Positions 60,130-60,312 of a DNA stretch of 60,312 bases are shown piece after piece (positions within the stretch are counted from its first letter, which is position 1; each line of letters starts with the position of its first letter). Both the position numbers and the translations under genes were made by a program. The DNA comes from Rubrivivax sp. (GTDB lineage Bacteria > Pseudomonadota > Gammaproteobacteria > Burkholderiales > Burkholderiaceae_C), in assembly GCA_019635285.1 (NCBI GenBank), contig JAHBZS010000028.1, positions 1 through 60,312 of the forward strand, read 5' to 3'. A model generated the notes under the pieces. The model did not search any database, had not been told where the DNA came from, and saw nothing but the letters and a program-made list of their open reading frames with translations.

Positions 60130-60312
60130 CTAGTCGTCCAGCCCCAGTTCCTGGATCTTGCGCGTGATCGTGTTGCGGCCGATGCCCAGCTTCTGCGCCG
60201 CCTCGATGCGCCGGCCGCGCGTGACCTCCAGCGCGGTATGGATCAGCAGGCCTTCGAACTTGCGCGACAGGTTGTCCCAGACGTCGGGCACGCCCGCTTC
60301 GAGCAGGCCGCG
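60130..60312 (-). CDS. ntrC: Nitrogen regulation response regulator NtrC, 3' end
   Basis: Only the last 60 residues are inside the window; the gene continues beyond the right edge. They read LIHTALEVTRGRRIEAAQ followed by KLGIGRNTITRKIQEL, the Fis-type helix-turn-helix that ends NtrC (GlnG). This domain binds enhancer sites for sigma-54 promoters in nitrogen assimilation. Other sigma-54 activators share the domain, but this exact run of residues is characteristic of NtrC. Confidence 0.88.
   Translation of the reverse strand, partial: RGLLEAGVPDVWDNLSRKFEGLLIHTALEVTRGRRIEAAQKLGIGRNTITRKIQELGLDD

Overview
The window is very GC-rich DNA with short intergenic gaps and many ATGA/TGATG start-stop overlaps. 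Three things point to a betaproteobacterium of the order Burkholderiales, probably the Rubrivivax/Leptothrix/Roseateles neighbourhood: the gene repertoire (homogentisate and vanillate-type catabolism, LivKHMGF transport), two PEP-CTERM proteins with a PrsT-type TPR protein, and an NtrC gene ending in a Fis-like helix-turn-helix. This placement is inference; no rRNA gene is present. It looks chromosomal, with a few accessory patches.

Layout. 1-2.8 kb: the end of a carotenoid-oxygenase gene, a secreted protein of unknown function and a 2,4-dienoyl-CoA-reductase-like SDR. 2.8-9.1 kb: a minus-strand run livK-livH-livM-livG-livF followed by an SDR and a PaaG-like enoyl-CoA hydratase/isomerase, which links ABC uptake of an organic acid to acyl-CoA metabolism. 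9.2-13.3 kb: a MetE-like methyltransferase divergent from a vanA-gntR-vanB-type oxidative demethylase set, with three TGTNNACA-type sites between them. 13.4-20.9 kb: a minus-strand cluster for 3-hydroxyphenylacetate/homogentisate breakdown (MBL protein, VOC protein, flavin hydroxylase, small DUF2783 protein, hmgA, fahA) with a divergent IclR regulator. 20.9-30.9 kb: a CBS-domain membrane protein, apaH, tRNA-Ser, a fibro-slime PEP-CTERM protein, a quinone-reductase-like enzyme, a MaoC-phosphotransacetylase fusion, an SDR-like protein, a beta-CASP nuclease, a prolyl-hydroxylase-like enzyme and a GFA protein. 30.9-35.5 kb: an internally deleted isochorismatase remnant, a DUF488 protein, a second PEP-CTERM protein and prsT. 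35.7-45.1 kb: mutL, a TIR-transmembrane protein, a lipoprotein hydrolase, two divergent DJ-1/PfpI genes, a pseudouridine synthase with an apparent frameshift, a Bcr/CflA-type transporter, an LprI-like protein and miaA. 45.1-46.4 kb: a lower-GC insert with a TumE/TumA-like toxin-antitoxin pair and a small membrane ORF. 46.4-56.4 kb: an SDR, an ABC ATPase-permease-CrtC-like trio, a tandem repeat, a degenerate GGDEF protein, an MsbA-like exporter, thyA-folA and a lipoprotein. 56.4-57.1 kb: a protein-free patch of nested inverted repeats. 57.1-60.3 kb: DAHP synthase, a YeeE/YedE pair, exodeoxyribonuclease III and the 3' end of ntrC.

The best places to look for something new are the TIR-transmembrane gene behind mutL, the toxin-antitoxin insert with its apparently leaderless promoter, the unexplained MBL and VOC proteins of the homogentisate cluster, and the nested palindromic repeat cluster at 56.5-57.0 kb. 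I did not find a complete, clearly undescribed multi-gene defence or mobile system.
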